Positions 12,501-27,500 of a stretch of DNA of 64,000 nucleotides are shown here, in pieces. Below the pieces are notes generated by a model. That model saw nothing but the letters and a program-made list of their open reading frames with translations. It had not been told where the DNA came from and searched no databases. Made by a program: the position numbers and the translations under genes. Origin of the DNA: Brachycybe producta (Eukaryota > Arthropoda > Diplopoda > Playtdesmida > Andrognathidae); contig JAUPFP010000015.1 in the NCBI GenBank assembly GCA_036925085.1, forward strand, positions 4,160,426 through 4,224,425, written 5' to 3'. Position 1 is the stretch's first letter; every line of letters starts with the position of its first letter.

Positions 12501-15500
12501 ACTTTCTTTCAAAGTCCTTTTTAATAATTTCTATCAAAAAGGACTTTTAAGTTTACGTCATTCTGTATTTCCTATACGCGGACAACAAATAAAACCTCAC
12601 CCACGACTTAGTAACTAATTTAAACGTGATTTCTTTTTTCCTAAGTGTTTTTTTTGCTTATTTAAATAATTGGATTTCTTTGTATAACCTTTGGATAGAC
12701 ATCTACTTTTTAAGCGTTTCATCATTTGAAAATGATGTAACTTTTTCTATGCCTTTGTATGGTTAATATATGGATAATAAAAGTTAATAAACAAGAGGTG
12801 GGACGACGAATACGAATACTAAAAGGTTCTCGAATCCCTCGAATCTTTCATAATAAGAATCCTATATATTATTCATTAAGAAGATAAAAATAAATTAAAT
12901 AATATTAAATATTAAATTATTAATAATAAAAATCAGTGTGGCATTCAGGGTCGCCACAAAGTGATCCGGGGTATCACCAAAATTGCAACAATCACCGGTT
13001 TTTTTTTTGTAAGTGAACGCTTCTATTGGACGTCAATGGAGTTCAAACTAATTTCACCAAAGTTTTTAACAGTTTTTTTTTAATGTTAGTATTTGAAAGA
13101 TTGGAAAGACGAACAAAATAAGCGGCAAAGATTCGAGTTTTCGAATCTCGAATATTTTTTAAAGATTCGCGGGATTCGAATGGCTCATCCCTATTAATAA
13201 CCATGCATTCAAGGGTGGGTCGAGACTAGAAGAGAACAACGAACAGAACATTGTTCACGAAGTTCCACGAACATTTCCAAAAAAACATGTTCGTTGTTCT
13301 GAGTTCGCTGTGGCCGGAGAGTCCAAGCAAAATAAATATCTATTCAGTCACCTTAAGACACATCAAAAAACCGTTTTTCATATAGTCATCATTGTGACAA
13401 GTAGTAGTAGATTTAGGTTTAGAGAAGATATCCTAATATAGTTTATAATAAACAATCAAGCATTTTAGAACAATAATTTGCATTCATCATCATCATCTGA
13501 GACTGATCTGTCAATCAAGAAGGATTTCTCTCTCTCTCTCTCTCCTTATTTCCGGAATAATGATGATCTTATTTGTCAGTTCTGACACTCCCAACGTCAG
13601 AATAATCCTCCACTTAATAAAATTTAATATTAGATCAAAGTTAATTCCTGGGTTATTAGGAGGATAAAGAGACGTATACGGAGACACGGACCTAAAGGGT
13701 TTGTGGTTTAAAATAAAACCTTCTTGCCGTCCCGGCCCCGGTTCCAACTATCCCTTCCCTCCCTCCATCCTTTATCACTTTACATTCCTAAAGAACTCAA
13801 ACCTTCTCTCCGTGCTCCAATTTCTGAGAAAAATAAATTTTGTAAAGCAAAACCCCAAAATGGTGAACTAATTTCACTAATAATTGCAAGAAAAACCTTT
13901 TTTTTTAGTTTAATTTTATGGTGAAGAAGAAGAAAAAATAGGCAGAAATATTTTAAGATAAGAAGAAGAAGAAGAAGAAAAAAAAACGTCAGTCAGCCAT
14001 CTGGTCCAAATAGAAACAACTTCTTTTCCAATAGAACTCTTTTATCTTCTAAAAACCATATAATTAGATAACTTCAAGATGGAGAGTTAAGACATTCCAT
14101 CTGTACAGAAAGCGTTTGAAAATGTTGACTATTTTGTTTGAAAAATGACTGAAGTCACTACTATAATTCAGCCTAGTATGCAGACTAGGGCGATAATCAC
14201 CGCACACACACTTATATCCAGCCACTTGACAACATCTTCGTTGGAAACACAGCGACTTGTATCTGGATACATGTGTCCAGTGATGTTGCGCATACAAACC
14301 GAATTCAGTCTCTGTTCTTTGTTCACTTGAAATGAAATGTATTTCAGGTGAAATGTGTTTTAGGTGAAATGTATTTTAGGTGAAATGTATTTTAGGTGAA
14401 ATGCATTGAAAGTGAATTTTTGTTCAGAAGAAAAATCTTTAGATGATTTTTTTTAGGTGAAATGATTTAGAAGGAAAATTTTTATTTAGATTAAATTACT
14501 TTACAGACAATTAGAAAACGGGCTGAACAGAAGTTGGCTCCGCCCTTTTTATGACGACCGGCAACTTCTAATTGGTTGGTTATGTAGTCTGACGTCACAT
14601 GCTCAGCCCTTTTCAACGTTAAACCACACAACAAACCAATTAGAAGTTGCTGTCCGTCATAAAAAGGGCGGAGCCAATTGAAGTTCATCCCGTTTTCTAA
14701 TTGTCTGTAATTACTTTAGCATAGAGGTGGGACAAATTCTAAATTTTTTCGAATCCGAATCCTAAAAGGTTCTCGAATCCTTCGAATCTTACGAATCTCT
14801 CGAATCCTTCAAATATAAGAATCCTATATTATTCATTCAGAAGATACAAATAAATGAAATAATATTAAATATTAAATTATTAATAATAAAAAAAACACAG
14901 TGTGGCGGCACTCAGGGTCAGGCCAGAAGGTGATACATGGTGATCCGGATACCACCACCGAAATTGCAACAATCTCCCGTTTTTCCTTAGTTCAACACTT
15001 CCAATGGACGTCAATGTTCAAAAGTTTTTAACAGATTTTTCTTAGGTTAGGATTCGAAAGACGAAAAAAGCGCGAAGATTCGAGTTTTAGAATATCAAAT
15101 ATGTATTTTTCAAGATTCGCAAGATTCGAAGATTCAAATAGCCCATCCCTACTTTAGCCAAATATATTTTAGGTGAAATGATTCAGAGAAAAATGTTTAA
15201 GTGAATAATGTTTGGGATGAAATACACTTTAAGTGAACAAATTTAGGTAAAATAGTATTAGGTTAAATGATTCTAGATGAAAATGTATTAGAAGAAATAC
15301 CTTTAGATGATTGTTCATTAGGTGAAAAGGTTTAGGTATATTGTCATTTAGGTCGGAGAAAAAAACATTTAGAGTATTTGGTTTAAGTGTAATTGTTTAG
15401 GTGAACAACGTAATACCTTGTATCACACACACATGAGTTAAATGAATTCAAATTAAATGTGTTTAGGTGAATTATACGGAATCCAGTTAAGGACATGAAC

Positions 15501-18500
15501 ACCAAATACAAATTGACTTTATTATTAATATTTTAAATTGAAAAATACTAAATCAATATTTTGTCAATAGTTTATAGATTTTATTTCAGTATTAACTCAA
15601 TATTTTCAAAATTATTAACTTAATAAATTGAATTCGATATATTGTTTGTTTGTCCTTCACAGGGCTCTGTAGAACACGCTTATTATTTAAACGCATTTAA
15701 ATTATCACGTGTGTACCAGGTATAAGGAATGAATATCACTATTTTCAATAACCCTTGGTTAAGTTTGGTTTACACACTACCACATTCTACTGTATGACCA
15801 GTATTGTAGAAAGTAGAGCTCTGTTCTACTTTTTGTTGCACAGACATTTTTTTCTAGCCAATGAGAAGCCATTGTGCATATTAATTACCACCACCCAGAA
15901 TAAATTGTGCCCTATAACTTGCGCTGTAACAGTGTATATCACTACGGAAGGCTACAGTCATATGTTATTATTATGTAAAACATGCTGTGAAGTATGAAGG
16001 ATAGAAATAAAAATCTTGGTAAAAGAATGAAAAGGGGGGCACCCTCCCCCTACCCTGATGACTGTGTCCTCAATGTTAACAAAGGGAACAACACATAAGT
16101 TGAACATAACATCAAATATTATGTGTTTTCAGACAAATTCATAACAAGGTTGCATATCACAGTAAAAAAAAAAACAGGAATGCAATTGAGACACACATTT
16201 TAACCGAAATAGTAATAATAGTTCGTAAAAATAAACAAACTGACATAAATGAAAACATGGAACCAATACCAGAAATGAAATTCGAACTTTTACATAGACA
16301 CACATAGTTTAAAATAAAACCTATTATATAATCTAACTAACTACGAAAGAAACGAATTTACAATTTCATTTTATATTCTTGGAATTATTACAAAGTATAT
16401 TTATTTATTTACTTCTTCTTAATACGACCAATAAAAGTCTTAAGAAATTCTTTATTAACAAAGTCATTTCAAATCGAAACCGACTCGTTTTCACGGTAGC
16501 GATAGTTTTTTCGTGAGAGTAGCTGTCATGAAAGTGGCGATAGTTCACTCTCTCACGATAGCAACTGTCTACAGCCCCGTTTTCACGATGATAGTTGTCA
16601 CGATAGTTGCTATCATGAGAGCAACTATCGCGAGAACTAACATCTATCGCACTGTCGCGATAGTAATAGTTGTTGTGTAACCCGCTTTGTAGGGAAATAT
16701 CCACTTTGTAGGGATTCTGAAGGGAGAGAGAGAGAGAGGCAACACTGTTGTTGACTAAATGATATCTGTGAAGTAGACGTCACACTGTCATGTGACAGAA
16801 CTATCACGTTAATTCAAAGACATGTAGACAGCTGCTATCGTGAGAGAGTGAACTATCGCAACTTTCATGACAGCTACTCTCACGATAGAACTATCGCCAC
16901 CGTGAAAACGAGGATTACATGTCTTGAAGTAACGTGATAGTTCTGTCACGTGACAGTGTGACGTCTACTTCATAGATATCACTGAGTCAACAACAGTGTT
17001 GCCTCTCTTTTCCTCCAGAAGCCAAATATCCCTACAAAGTGGATATTTCCCTACAGGGTGGGGGGGGGGGGGGTTACACTTAACAATCTATTAATATCGC
17101 GACAGTACTATCAACTATCTAGTCAAACGTGATAGTTGTGATAGTTGCTATCACAACAGTGCGATAATGACTATCATCGTGAAAACGAGGCTTAAAAGTA
17201 GCTGTCACGAAAGTTCCGATAGTTCATTCTCACGATACCAACTGTCTACATGTCTTGAAGTAACGTAATCTCTGCTCAGTAGTAAAATTTTGTTTGCTCC
17301 GTCCTTTTATGAGCGTCAGACCAAATATCAACCAATTAGAAATTGATAAGGGTGGGGCATGTGACATCAGACTAAATTTTACTGCTGGACAGAAATGCCT
17401 GTGATATAATCGTTCTGTCATGACAGTGATGATGTTTGACAGCACAAAAAACACCAGCAGATTTCTCACAAATAAAAACGTTAAAAATGAGCTTTATCAT
17501 ATTTAACGTTTTCATTTCTGAGAATCTTTAATTTTAGCTTTGTTTATCCTAAGCTTAACATTGACTTAATAAGGAATGCTTTGACTGAATACACAATTTA
17601 ATAAGCCTAAAAGACTAGAGTAGGTATGTACAACTTCACTAATACCTTGTACACACACACACATGAGTTAAATGAATTCAAATTAAATGTGTTTAGGTGA
17701 ATTATACGGAATCCAGTTAAGGACATGAACACCAAATAAAAATTGACTTTTATTATTAATTTATTAATATTTTAAATTGAAATACTAAATCAATATTTTG
17801 TCAATAGTTTATATAAATATATTTAAGTATTAACTCAATATTTTCAAGATACTTAACTGAATAAATTGAATTCGATATATTGTATGTTTGTCCTTCACAG
17901 GGCTCTGTAGAACACGTTTATTATTTAAATGCATTTAAATTATCAGGCGTGTACTTGGCATTAGATTGGAGTTGATAATTTGAATGCATTTAAATAATAA
18001 ACGTGTTCTACAGAGCCCTGTGAAGGACAAGCAAACAATATATCGAATTCAATTTATTGAGTTAATAATCTGAAAATATTGAGTTAATACTTAAATATAA
18101 TATACCTGAACTATTAACAAAATATTGATTTAGTATTTTTCAATTTAAAATATTAATAATAAAGTCAATTTTTATTTGGTTCGTGTGTCCTTAACTGGAT
18201 TCCGTATAATTCACCTAAACACATTTAATTTGAATTCATTTAACTCATGTGTGTACAAGGTATAACGAACTTCATTCATCGGTTCTGAAAATATGCTGGC
18301 AGGCCTGATTCAGTGAAATTTCAAAAAGTTCTTACGGGTCGCGAATAAAATCAGTGACAGAGCCGAATGCGGCCCGCGAGCCGTACGTTGCAACACGTAT
18401 GGACTTAAGAGCTTATTATTTGAAAAAAGGAGATGAAAGAGATTTAAAAAGTGGCGGTAAAACTTGCATTGTTTGCAAAGAAGGAAGTAAAAAAAAACAA

Positions 18501-21500
18501 CAACCAATCAGCGAACTCTCTGACTCATGAGTATGAATAACTCCACCCATTTTGGAAAACTACGTCACACAAACGACGCCAATTTTTTTTTGGTTTAAAA
18601 GAAAGAAAAAAAAACTCCCTGAACCACATTTTCAAAACGATTCAAAAGTAGGCTGGACGTTCAATATTAAATACAGAAGAGAAGAAGAGAGGGAAAAACT
18701 CATTTCTTATTATAAGAAGAAGAAAACAGGACTTTGTCGTCTTGATAAACGAGAAGGAGGCTAGAAAGGAGAAAGAGGGAGGCACCAGTTATAACAACCC
18801 CGGCACCAAATGTTAAAAAAATCCCCACCTTGGAATGAAAATGTTGATGATGGCATTTTTGATGAGATAACAAACTGAAGAGAGAGAATTTAAATCTAAA
18901 GCAAGTTTTAAAGAAGAATTTTAAACTTCAAAAAAAAAAAAGGCCAATAAAAAAAAGCCGGGGTTTTTTTTGGTTTATGGCGGTTGGAATTTCTTTTTTT
19001 ATAATAATACAATTGTATAATATACATTTGTGTTTTCATTCGCCATAAAAGAAAAAAAAGTGTCAGCAATTGTCTTTTATTCTTCTTCTTACTAAAGGAA
19101 CAGAGGAATGTGTTGGTGTTGGTGGTGAATGAACATTGTTGTTTTGTGGGTTTAGTGTTGTCATCTCATCTCATCATTAGAAAGTGAGGTTTTTTTCGCA
19201 AAAGTACAAACTCAGCATCATCTCGTCAGAATTATTATTACGAACAAGGTATGTTTTCCTATCATAATTAATAATTATATAATTATATAAAAAATTACTC
19301 AAGAAACTCAGACTGTGTGGATACATTTAAATCACATGATTTTTTTTTAAATAACTAGGAATGGGATGGGACTATTCGAATCCTCGAATCCCGCGAATCT
19401 TGAAAAATATTCGAGATTCGAAAACTAAAATCTGCGCGCTTTTTTTTTTCCATCTTTTTCGAATCCTAACCTAAAAAAAACTGTTAAAAACTTTGGTAAA
19501 ATTAGTTTGAACTCCATTGACGTCCAATAGAAGCGTTCAATAACGATAAAAAAACCGTCGATTATTGCAATTTCGGTGTTGCACCCGGATCACCTTGTGG
19601 CCTGACCCTGAGTGAAGCCACACTTGTTTTTTTTTATTATTAATAATTTAATATTTAATATTATTTCATTTATTTGTATCTTCTTAATGAATAATATAGG
19701 ATTCTTTTATGAAAGATTCCAGAGATTCGGGAGATTCGAGAACCTTTTAGGATTCGGATTCGAGAAAATTTAGGATTCATCCCACCTCTAACCCAAACAC
19801 CCCCACACCCCAACAATTTGTAACTAAAATTGATAAGTTACAACTATAAGTTGCATATTATTCGGTTTCTAACCTTTTATTATTTTGTTATCTTTGAGAT
19901 AATCAAAGCTAGTTGTAAAACCAGGTCCGCACATTGTAAGATTTTGTTAAATGCGGTCCTCACGGCAACGTTTTGACTGCTCAGTTCAAGACGTTGCGGA
20001 CAAGAAATGTAACAAATCTTGTTTGTTGTTCTGTTCGGCTCCCATCCATCCATCCAATCAGTTGTCGGGTTTTTGTCCGTCAAACTTTTTCACCAAATTC
20101 ATATACCATGCATTTTGTATCCAAACTGTACTACTTAAGATTGGATATTCAATATAAAACTAAAACCATAGCGCGAAAACCATTGAGTTCGTAACCTTGT
20201 CATTATGGTAGGTAAATACTGCCGGCCGCACAGTTAAAAATAGTTTAAAAGTTTACCGTATGACCAAAATTGGAAAAAAAATTACCAAAGCGACCAATTT
20301 TCGACTAAGCCGACCCATTCAACCAAACCGAACAGGCAATTAGAAATCGGGACAAACAGAAGTTGGCTCCGCCCTTTTTATGACGACCGACAACTTCTAA
20401 TTGGTTTGTTGTGTGGTTCGACGTTGAAAAGGGCGGAGCATGTGACGTCAGACTACATAACCAACTAATTAGAAGTTGCCGGTCGTTATAAAAAGGGCGG
20501 AGCCAACTTCTGTTCGTCTCGATTTCTAATTGCCTTTACTGGGAACACGATGCGACCATGTTCTGTTCAAATTTGGACACAATGGCCACAGCGACCAAAA
20601 ACAACAAACATGTTCTTTGAAAACGGTCGCGAACATGTTCTGTTCGGTGTACTACTGTTCTAGTCTGGACCCATCCCAAGAGAGACAGAAAGAGAGAAAA
20701 CAGAGGCACAGCAACATTACCCCAGGTAAACACCAAATACACAAGAATTTAGATCAGAAGAAAGTCAATGAAGAAGACATTGGAGAAAGACTACGGAAAC
20801 ACCATCTCTAGTTGGTGTTTCCGTAGTTTTTCTTGACAATAGACAGGAAAATTATATACTGAATCACTGTGTGGACCATAAAACACACATTACCCTCACT
20901 GAAAATCACACAAAAGAAAAATATGAAAAGCCGAGATATTATTATGATGAAACCATAAACACAAGAAAACAAAAAAGTAAAACAAGAAAAAAATCAGATA
21001 GAAGAACACAAGTGATAAAACTAGACAAACTAAGAGATGTATGTGAGAGAAGACAGGCAAGTAACCCCCATAATAGGCATATATGGCGCACACATAACGG
21101 TGTCCGTGTCGATTTGGTAAAGTAGCTGTCAAGTCAACATGGCGATAATTCCCTCCACCTTCTTTCTTCCCTTGTTTTCCTCCCACCTTTTAAACTGTCA
21201 CAATGTGTGTGTTTCTTGAAATGTTTGTTGTTTTGTTATTATGTGGAACAATAATTGAGAACAAACAACATTTGCATATCTGACATGAAATCGATTCAAT
21301 TACTGAGTAGTAGGCGAATATCATTATGAATAGGAAAAAAAAAAACAGACAGAGAAAAACACGACTAAATTATTATTTAAATGTAAACACACACCTGAAA
21401 TATCTTTTCTTTTTTGGACGGGATTTTAAATATGCAATACTAATGTCAACACAAGTACATGAATGATAACTAGGGTTCGGATTTTCATGCACTATCAAAA

Positions 21501-24500
21501 GTAAAATGTTTCTCAATTTGTTGGCCCCAAGAGCCAATTATGAAGTAACAATCCCCCGTTTATAGAATCAACCAACAATTATTTTTTTCAATCAAAAACA
21601 CTGGTTAGAGGCTAGAACTATCTAGTTGATAAATGATAGTAGCCAGACATCTAGCTAACCTCTAAGCAGTCTTTTTGATTAGAAAAAAAAGCATAATTGC
21701 ATGGTTAGAGGCTAGAGCTGTATAGGCAACAAATGATAGTAATCAGACATCTAGCCTCTACAGCCAACCTTGATTAGAAAAGAAAAAAAAAACATAATTA
21801 CAGTTGTTCTAATGATGATGATGATTACTTCACAATTGGCACTTGAGCCACACAAATTGAGAAACATTTGCTTGATATTTGCATAAAAATCCGAACCCTG
21901 ATGATAACCTAATACCTTGTACACACATAAGTTAAATGAATTCAAATTAAATATGTTTAGGTGGATTATACGGAATCCAGTTAAGGACATGAACACCAAA
22001 TAAAAATTGACTTTATTATTAATATTTTAAAATTGAAATTATATTAATTATATAATTTATATTGAAGTAATTAACTCAATATTTTCAATATTAACTGAAT
22101 AAATTGAATTCGATATATTGTTTGTATGTCCTTCACAGGGCTCTAGAAACACCGTTTATTATTTAAATGCATTTAAATTATGTGGTGTGAGTACTAGGTA
22201 TAACACATAATATTACAAAAACATGAATAACACAAACCAAAAGACAAACGTGTTTTTGTGTTTGATCTCGTTTTTTTTTTTTTAAAAAAAATCCATAAGT
22301 GACGTAAGAAGGGTATTTTTTTAAAGGGGGACATTACTAAATAAGGCTACATAATAACGACATACCGAAACAACAACAACCACCACCTGAACACATGTTT
22401 TTTTTTTCCTTCTAAACATATTTTATATCTTGAATAATATTATTTACACACTCGTTTTTTTTTAACTCTTTTCCCTCCTCTCCCTCCCACTTCCACCTCA
22501 ATTACCTAACTCAAAAGAAAAACACCATCTTTAAATGTATGTCTAGGTTTTATTTATATATTTTTCTGTTGTAATTATTATATCAAACCTGTTTGTTTAT
22601 GTTAAAATTATAAAAGAAAACATTTCAAGTAGTTAAAAAAAAGGTTTACCTTTTTATAATTAAATAAATCGGAGGGAGAAAAAAAAAACATGACATAATT
22701 AACAGCCTATTTATGTATGTACATTATGTGTCTACCTGTATTACACACGTACCTTAACCCTGGCGCACATTGAGACGCAGGAAACAACTTTTACAAGCAT
22801 AGAGGGCAGGCTGGGCACAGCACAGCATAACAAAGAACAACATGCAAGCGTGCCCAGCAACTAAAATTCTGTTTGCCCCGCCCTTTTATGACATCAGACC
22901 AAGTAACAAACCAATTAGAAATTGATGGCGCTCATAAAAAGGCGGGGCAAATGAAATTTTACTGCTGGGAACAACACTTGCCTGTCACAGCAAATCCAGT
23001 ATGTTTTAATACAGAGATGCGCATATTAACAAAACAGGCAGGCCTTCCTTGCGTGCCGCCAATATGCGGATCTGCATTTAAGAATGCAAGTACATCACTT
23101 ATTTTGTTCCTGTATAGCGTTAGATGGCGCCACTAGCCCTCCTCCCATAGAAATGTACTGCAGAAACTCTTCAACTCTTAACTCGCCTTCCTTCCTTTTT
23201 TTTCACGTGGCAAACTTTTAATTACGTCATCGCTATTTCAACACGTGCTCTCTCTTCACTTATATTGTGTTCTGGGTATAAGTTTGTCACGTGCTGATAA
23301 TTAAGGTTGTTTTGGACGCTTTTATTAGCTAAAAGGAGGCTGCATTCTATTTCAACTCATTTGGCATGAGTGTAGTTTGCCACCTATGGAGGGGTTGCAG
23401 GACGCCATCTACCTTGCATTTACACAAGTATTTTTCTATGGAGCCCACTTAAAACGTACTGAATACAAAAATAGAAACAAGGCATAAAGCAGATGATTTT
23501 TTTTTTAATTTTTTGTCTGTAAAAAGTTTATTTTGAAAGATCGCGATCATGAAAATATTCTGAAAATGATTGAGCTAACTTTTCTAGTCTCTAAAACACT
23601 CGCAATTTTGCTCTTCTGAAAGACAAGAATAATCAAAGAGTTCTAACATGAGCTGTTCATAAACAAGCTTAATGGATGTCTTTTCGGAAAAAAAAAAGGT
23701 TGAGAAACACTTTATTTTTCTGTCACAATATTTGTATGTGCGCATGCGTGTTTCTTTTATCTTAAATTCGTGCTCTCATTTTGTCAACATGATGATATTT
23801 GAGACAAATTGATTTTCACTTGACACATTAAACTCATTGAAAACAAATTTGTGCCTCAAAATCAAGGTATTAACTATAATTACAACAATTTAGTAATGTT
23901 TCCATTGGTTAAAACGATGATCCACTTGAGATTGTTTCTTACGTAATAGGTGGGATATGAAATAATAGAAATAGGATTACAAAACCGGAAATGTATTTAT
24001 TTATACATCATTCAATAAGAATGTAATAAACATGCTTAAAACGCAGGTAGAAACAAACAAGGACATAACAACCACTGTTTCTTTATGAGGTGAATTTATC
24101 CTGAAGATTTTTGCAAAAAAAGCCATATATTGTATAAGAGGTTCGATCAGAAAGTTCCCGAACTGGCGCTCTATTCTATTCAATGATATTTCCTTCAAAG
24201 TATAGTATAATAGAACGTCGAGTATCGCAACGCTAGTTATTGGAATCGTCTGTTAATTATCGGAACCGACCGTCGATTATCGGAAACGTCCGAATGGTCT
24301 GGGATCACATGTTTATATACGTGAGCATCAGTGTGCGCACTTCTAAGCTAACTCGTATCGTGAGCAGGGAGATTACTTTAAAGGAGGGGGGGGGGATACC
24401 ATTGAATAGGATTATAGATAAGCCAGTTATTTTTTACAGCACTAGTCAGAGAACTTTTTGATTGATCCTCACTATAAGAAAATATTGTTTATTTATTGTT

Positions 24501-27500
24501 TCTAGTTGTCTGTCGTCACGTATTGGAATTTTTCGAAGATAAAAAAAGCCCACTATAACTAACTATATATACACACGAAAGCCTAAAACATTGAGTAAAA
24601 TTAACCCACCTCTCTTTCTCATCCACCTTTTGACTATTTATGAAATAAACAAAACCATATTTGAAAGCTAGGCATTTTATTTATAAATAATAATAATAAA
24701 AAACAGACGCGTTTTCTTGACGTAATACAAGAATTAACCAAACCAAACGGGATGTCAACGTCTAGGAACCGGTAGAACCGATTCGCTCAATTACTGGAAC
24801 TGATACAACCGGTTCGCCAGTATAGGTCGAACTGATAAGAACCTTGTTCCGAACCGAGTAGAAACGGTTAGGTTCCTACCCTTCGCCATGTATAACTAAT
24901 GTGCTGCGCAAATCTGTTAATGCAAATTGAGACACGGGTTCGAACCGGTTCTCAGTATGCATTAGCAGATTTGCGCAGCACATTAGACTAGTGTGCTGCA
25001 TAAATCTGCTAATACATACTGAGAACCGGTTCGTCAAGATCCATGAACTGATCAGAACCGGTTTCCAAAAAAAAAATCGCGAATCGATTAAACCGGTTAC
25101 AAACCGAGTAGAAACGGTTCGGTTCTACCTGTTGCCCAACCTCTAACCAAGAAACATACGCTTTGGAAATAATTATTTATGTATAGAGGACCTCCACCCC
25201 ATCCGCCCCTTTCGGAATATTTCTTCGTGTTAAAAGAATTTCTGATATTCGAATACCTTTGTCTACACTTCGAAAATCTTTTTCGCGTTAAACGGTTTTC
25301 ACTGTGTGTAAGTAATAATAAATAATAAGAGAGAAAGAAAAACACACCAATTGATGATGATGTTAATAATAAATATGATGAATGGAAAAAACAAGGATGT
25401 GGTTTTTGAATCACACATCCTCTTTTTCTAGTAAATTCAGATGATTTGTTGGCGTTAATGACATTCGAAAACGAGGAGATAATAAATTCCATCATCATCA
25501 TCATCCTTTTTTTTTATACGAGGATTCAAATAATTTAACAAAAAAATTCTTACCCAATTTAAAGCAGTGGAAACCGTTTAACACAAACTTTTGAAAAGAC
25601 TAGAGAATATTGTTTCGTCTTAAGACAGAAAGCAAAATTAAGAGAAACTAGAAAGTGTTTTAAAAACTAGAAGAGTACTTTCAAATCACTTGCGGATATT
25701 TTTCATGTTGGTATCTTTCAAAATAAAACATTTTTTTTTCTAGACAAAAATTAAAAATATGCCATCTGCTGTTTTTTTTTTGAAAATATTTTAATTTGAA
25801 ATATTTTGAATTACTAGTGGCTTATTTTGAAATATATCATCAACACGAAAATACTCATAAGTGATTGAACTACCTTTCTAGTTTTTAAAAACACTTTCTA
25901 ATACAGGCAAGTGTGCTCAGCACAATAAAGTCGTTTGCCCCGCCCTTTTATGAGCGTCAGACCAAATATCAAATAATTAGAAATTGAAAAAGGGCGGGGC
26001 ATGTGACGTCGGACCAAATAACAAACCAATTAGAAGTTGGCATTCCTCATAAAAGGGTGGGGCAAACGACTGTATTGTGCTGAGCATACTTGCCTGTCTT
26101 TCTAATTTATCTTAATTTTGCACCTAGAAGTCACAGGCAAGTGTAGCCAGCACTACCTTTTCGTTTGCTCCGCCCTTTTATGAGCGTCATCAATTTCTAA
26201 TTGGTTTGTTATTTGGTCTTACATCACAGATGCTCTGCCTTTATTAATTTCTAATGGGTTGATAATTTGGTCTGACGCTCATAAAAGGGCGGGGCAAACG
26301 AAAAGCTAGACAGGCAGGTAGAAATAGGTAAGAACTTCAGTTGGCTCCGCCCTTGTTATGACGACCGGCAACTTCTAATTGGTTTGTTGTGTGGTTCGAC
26401 GTTGAAAAGGGCGGAGCATGTGACGTCAGACTACATAACCAGCCAATTAGAAGTTGCCGGTCGTCATAAAAAGGGCGGAGCCAACTGAAGTTCTGGCCGA
26501 TTTCTAACTGCCTGTAAAGCTAGTTCTGACCGATTTCTAACTGCCTGTAAAGCTAGTTCTGACCGATTTCTAACTGCCTGTAAAGCTAGTTCTGACCGAT
26601 TTCTAACTGCCTGTAAAGCTAGTTCTGACCGATTTCTAACTGCCTGTAAAGCTAGTTCTGACCGATTTCTAACTGCCTGTAAAGCTAGTTCTGACCGATT
26701 TCTAACTGCCTGTAAAGCTAGTTCTGGCCGATTTCTAACTGCCTGTAAAGCTAGTTCTGACCGATTTCTAACTGCCTGTAAAGCTAGTTCTGACCGATTT
26801 CTAACTGCCTGTAAAGCTAGTTCTGACCGATTTCTAACTGCCTGTAAAGCTAGTTCTGACCGATTTCTAACTGCCTGTAAAGCTAGTTCTGGCTACACTT
26901 GCCTGTCTATAAGACAGACTTCCAAGCCCTACTGCTGGTTCAGAGCTAGAGAGAGCTCAGAGAGCAGAGAGAAACTCTTACTATGTGAGTGGGGCACTAA
27001 AAATGACAAATTTGCTGACAAACATTTGTACTGATTCGGATTTAAATGAAATTTTAGATCGACAAATTGTTTTTCATGGTTGAAGGTGTGTTACATTTCC
27101 TAAAACAAGATATTTTTTGATTTTTCTTGTCAGTTTTTTTTGGATACTTTTTCGATTTTTATAGTAAATCTTTGGCCTTCTTTTCAAGACCTTTTCGAGT
27201 CTTGGCCCCCTTTTTTATGAAAAAAAAAATGAAAGAACTTTGAACTAATGTAAACTCTTTAAAAAGATAAAATACGTGGCAAGCATAAATTAGAATGATT
27301 TTTGCATTCTTAAGGGTTTTTTAACAGGAAAAAAAATGGGGGAAAAATGGAAAATCATGACAATATATCACTCAGTGTGAGATAAAAAAAAACACACAAT
27401 AGAATTATCTTTTGTTTTCTGTCTTATATCTGAAATCCATTTGAGAGTGATATTCCATTGCCGAAATAAACTTATTATCGTTCACCCTGTACTACTACTA

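Larger units (their letters stand above)
14331..15480. repeat. TTTAGGTGAAATG minisatellite, split by two transposons
   Basis: At 14331-14470 units of about 16 bases (TTTTAGGTGAAATGTA) follow one another, and at 15165-15480 the same motif continues with more variation (TTTAGGTGAATTG, TTAGATGAAAATG). The foldback element 14504-14708 and the hAT-like element 14722-15151 interrupt the array. Confidence 0.8.
26133..26906. mobile_element. Composite foldback MITE: outer element with nested inner element and array
   Basis: Outer ends ACAGGCAAGTGTAGCCAGCA and CTGGCTACACTTGCCTGT, with duplication CTAGAAGTC / CTATAAGAC (7 of 9 bases). The inner foldback element is at 26310-26515, flanked by AAAGCTAG on both sides. 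The 33-base tandem array follows at 26491-26886. All the extra length of the outer copy is explained by these two. Confidence 0.88.

Noticed and set aside
26491-26886. Regular 33-base direct repeats that could suggest a CRISPR array
   Set aside because: There are no unique spacers; units are contiguous and derive from a transposon end plus its target site, and the genome is eukaryotic.
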